Shown here piece after piece: positions 63,386 to 64,000 of a DNA stretch of 64,000 bases (its first letter is position 1; each line of letters starts with the position of its first letter). The notes under the pieces are model-generated. The model had not been told where the DNA came from, made no database searches, and saw nothing but the letters and a program-made list of their open reading frames with translations. Source of the stretch: Armigeres subalbatus (taxonomy: Eukaryota; Arthropoda; Insecta; Diptera; Culicidae). The stretch covers positions 248,001 to 312,000 of the forward strand of contig NW_026942891.1 in assembly GCF_024139115.2 (NCBI RefSeq), in the 5' to 3' direction. Position numbers and translations under genes: made by a program.

Positions 63386-63450
63386 TTAATTATAAATGTA
63401 ATTAGATTTTAAACGTGCAAATAAACAAATTTTAAAACCTTAAAAAAAAA

Positions 63451-64000
63451 TGCTACTTTTGAACTTTTTCACCTACATAACACCAAAACACAATGCCAAA
63501 CATTCGATTGAGCTGAATTGTTTACATTAAATTGGTATTAGATTAGTTTGGTTAACATTAAAATAATAGCTTTTGTGTTGCAAGATTTGAAAAGTTATCG
63601 CCGATAACCACTCGCCTACTTTTCACACCTGCGAAGTTATCAAATGATAATTCCAAAAATCTGGCTGATAGTGTACCGCTGCGTTGCCTTGGCCGCTGCT
63701 TGACAGTTTGAGAGTTTATTGATAATAATTATCATTCCTTCACGTGAGGAGTCGGACTTTGCATTTACTCCAGCAGACACCAAGAGCCGAAGAAAAATTA
63801 CCAGAACGCATTTACTGCAGCAGCGAAAAAGATTCCGAGCCTCTCTACTGGCATCAATAGACGTAAGCGAGCAGCTGTCGTCAAACGCCCTCATGCTTTA
63901 CAGAGAAAACGCGCGTGTAAGTTAGCAGAAACGAGTTAAAAGTCCTGTAAGTTGCATTAATTTGACGTCTATGCCGGCTTGAGGTTCCCAGTTAGCCTTG
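63451..64000. other. Unassigned right edge
   Basis: DNA after the LINE poly(A). Apart from the possible exon below, no repeat ends or RNA genes are seen. Confidence 0.4.
63719..63916 (+). CDS. Possible exon of an unknown gene
   Basis: The plus frame is open through 63916 and then meets a consensus donor (GTAAGT at 63917-63922). It encodes a basic, helix-prone stretch ('RRKITRTHLLQQRKRFRASL', 'DVSEQLSSNALMLY'). There is no ATG near its start, so it would need an upstream exon or another start. No family recognised. Confidence 0.25.

Larger units (their letters stand above)
58800..63450 (+). mobile_element. L1/Tx1-like LINE with two ORFs
   Basis: Plus-strand non-LTR retrotransposon: 5' UTR (about 58800-58940), ORF1 (58941-59987), ORF2 (59987-63385), a short 3' UTR with AATAAA near 63420, and a poly(A) of nine at about 63442-63450. 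ORF2 is broken by a MITE and two frameshifts. The 5' boundary and TSD were not found. The L1/Tx1 grouping rests on RT and endonuclease motif style only. Confidence 0.82.

Noticed and set aside
1..64000. Endogenous viral elements (flavivirus- or rhabdovirus-like), common in Aedes
   Set aside because: No open frame shows polymerase, nucleoprotein or glycoprotein motifs of such viruses. All RT-like frames belong to LINE, copia or gypsy elements.

Overview
This window looks like nuclear DNA of a culicine mosquito, most likely Aedes. The evidence is a multi-exon insect chemosensory/thermosensory receptor gene with one very large intron, RTE-clade LINEs, a Feilai-like tRNA SINE, Ty1/copia and Ty3/gypsy elements, and many palindromic MITEs. 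Nothing bacterial or viral was recognised. Assignments come from reading motifs, exon borders, terminal repeats and target-site duplications (TSDs) by eye; no database was searched.

Layout. 1-4140: non-coding, with a MULE-like TIR element, a short palindromic MITE, a broken RTE LINE copy and a MITE-like repeat. 4149-35152: one host gene on the + strand, an ionotropic receptor best matching Ir21a (933 codons, five coding exons, TATA box and initiator-like start). Introns 1, 3 and 4 are 57-62 bp, but intron 2 (5514-33453) is about 28 kb and is made almost wholly of transposons nested in transposons. In order it holds: a foldback MITE split by a copia element whose 3' LTR is itself split by a CACG-ended DNA element (5634-12550); a minus-strand RTE LINE (about 13275-27794) broken by three DNA elements with TSDs of CATTG, TTA and AGATGTGGT; a second RTE copy inside the first of these; a hAT-like MITE inside a minisatellite inside the third; a second CACA-ended foldback element (27800-30658); and smaller MITE, SINE and R1-like LINE pieces.

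35153-48220: intergenic DNA dense in palindromic and TIR elements, several with clear TSDs. A possible small minus-strand gene at 43496-45211 appears to be cut by a TA-type element. 48225-49934: a deleted copia element. About 50260-58240: a degraded Ty3/gypsy element whose gag is interrupted by a composite tRNA-derived retroposon (52476-53704). About 58800-63450: an L1/Tx1-like LINE with two ORFs joined by TAATG and a TTAA-flanked MITE in its RT domain. 63451-64000: unassigned, with a possible exon.

How it fits together: the only confidently functional host gene is the Ir receptor. Everything else is mobile DNA at different stages of decay. In several cases removing an insertion together with one TSD copy restores the host element's reading frame, which fixes element borders and the order of insertion.
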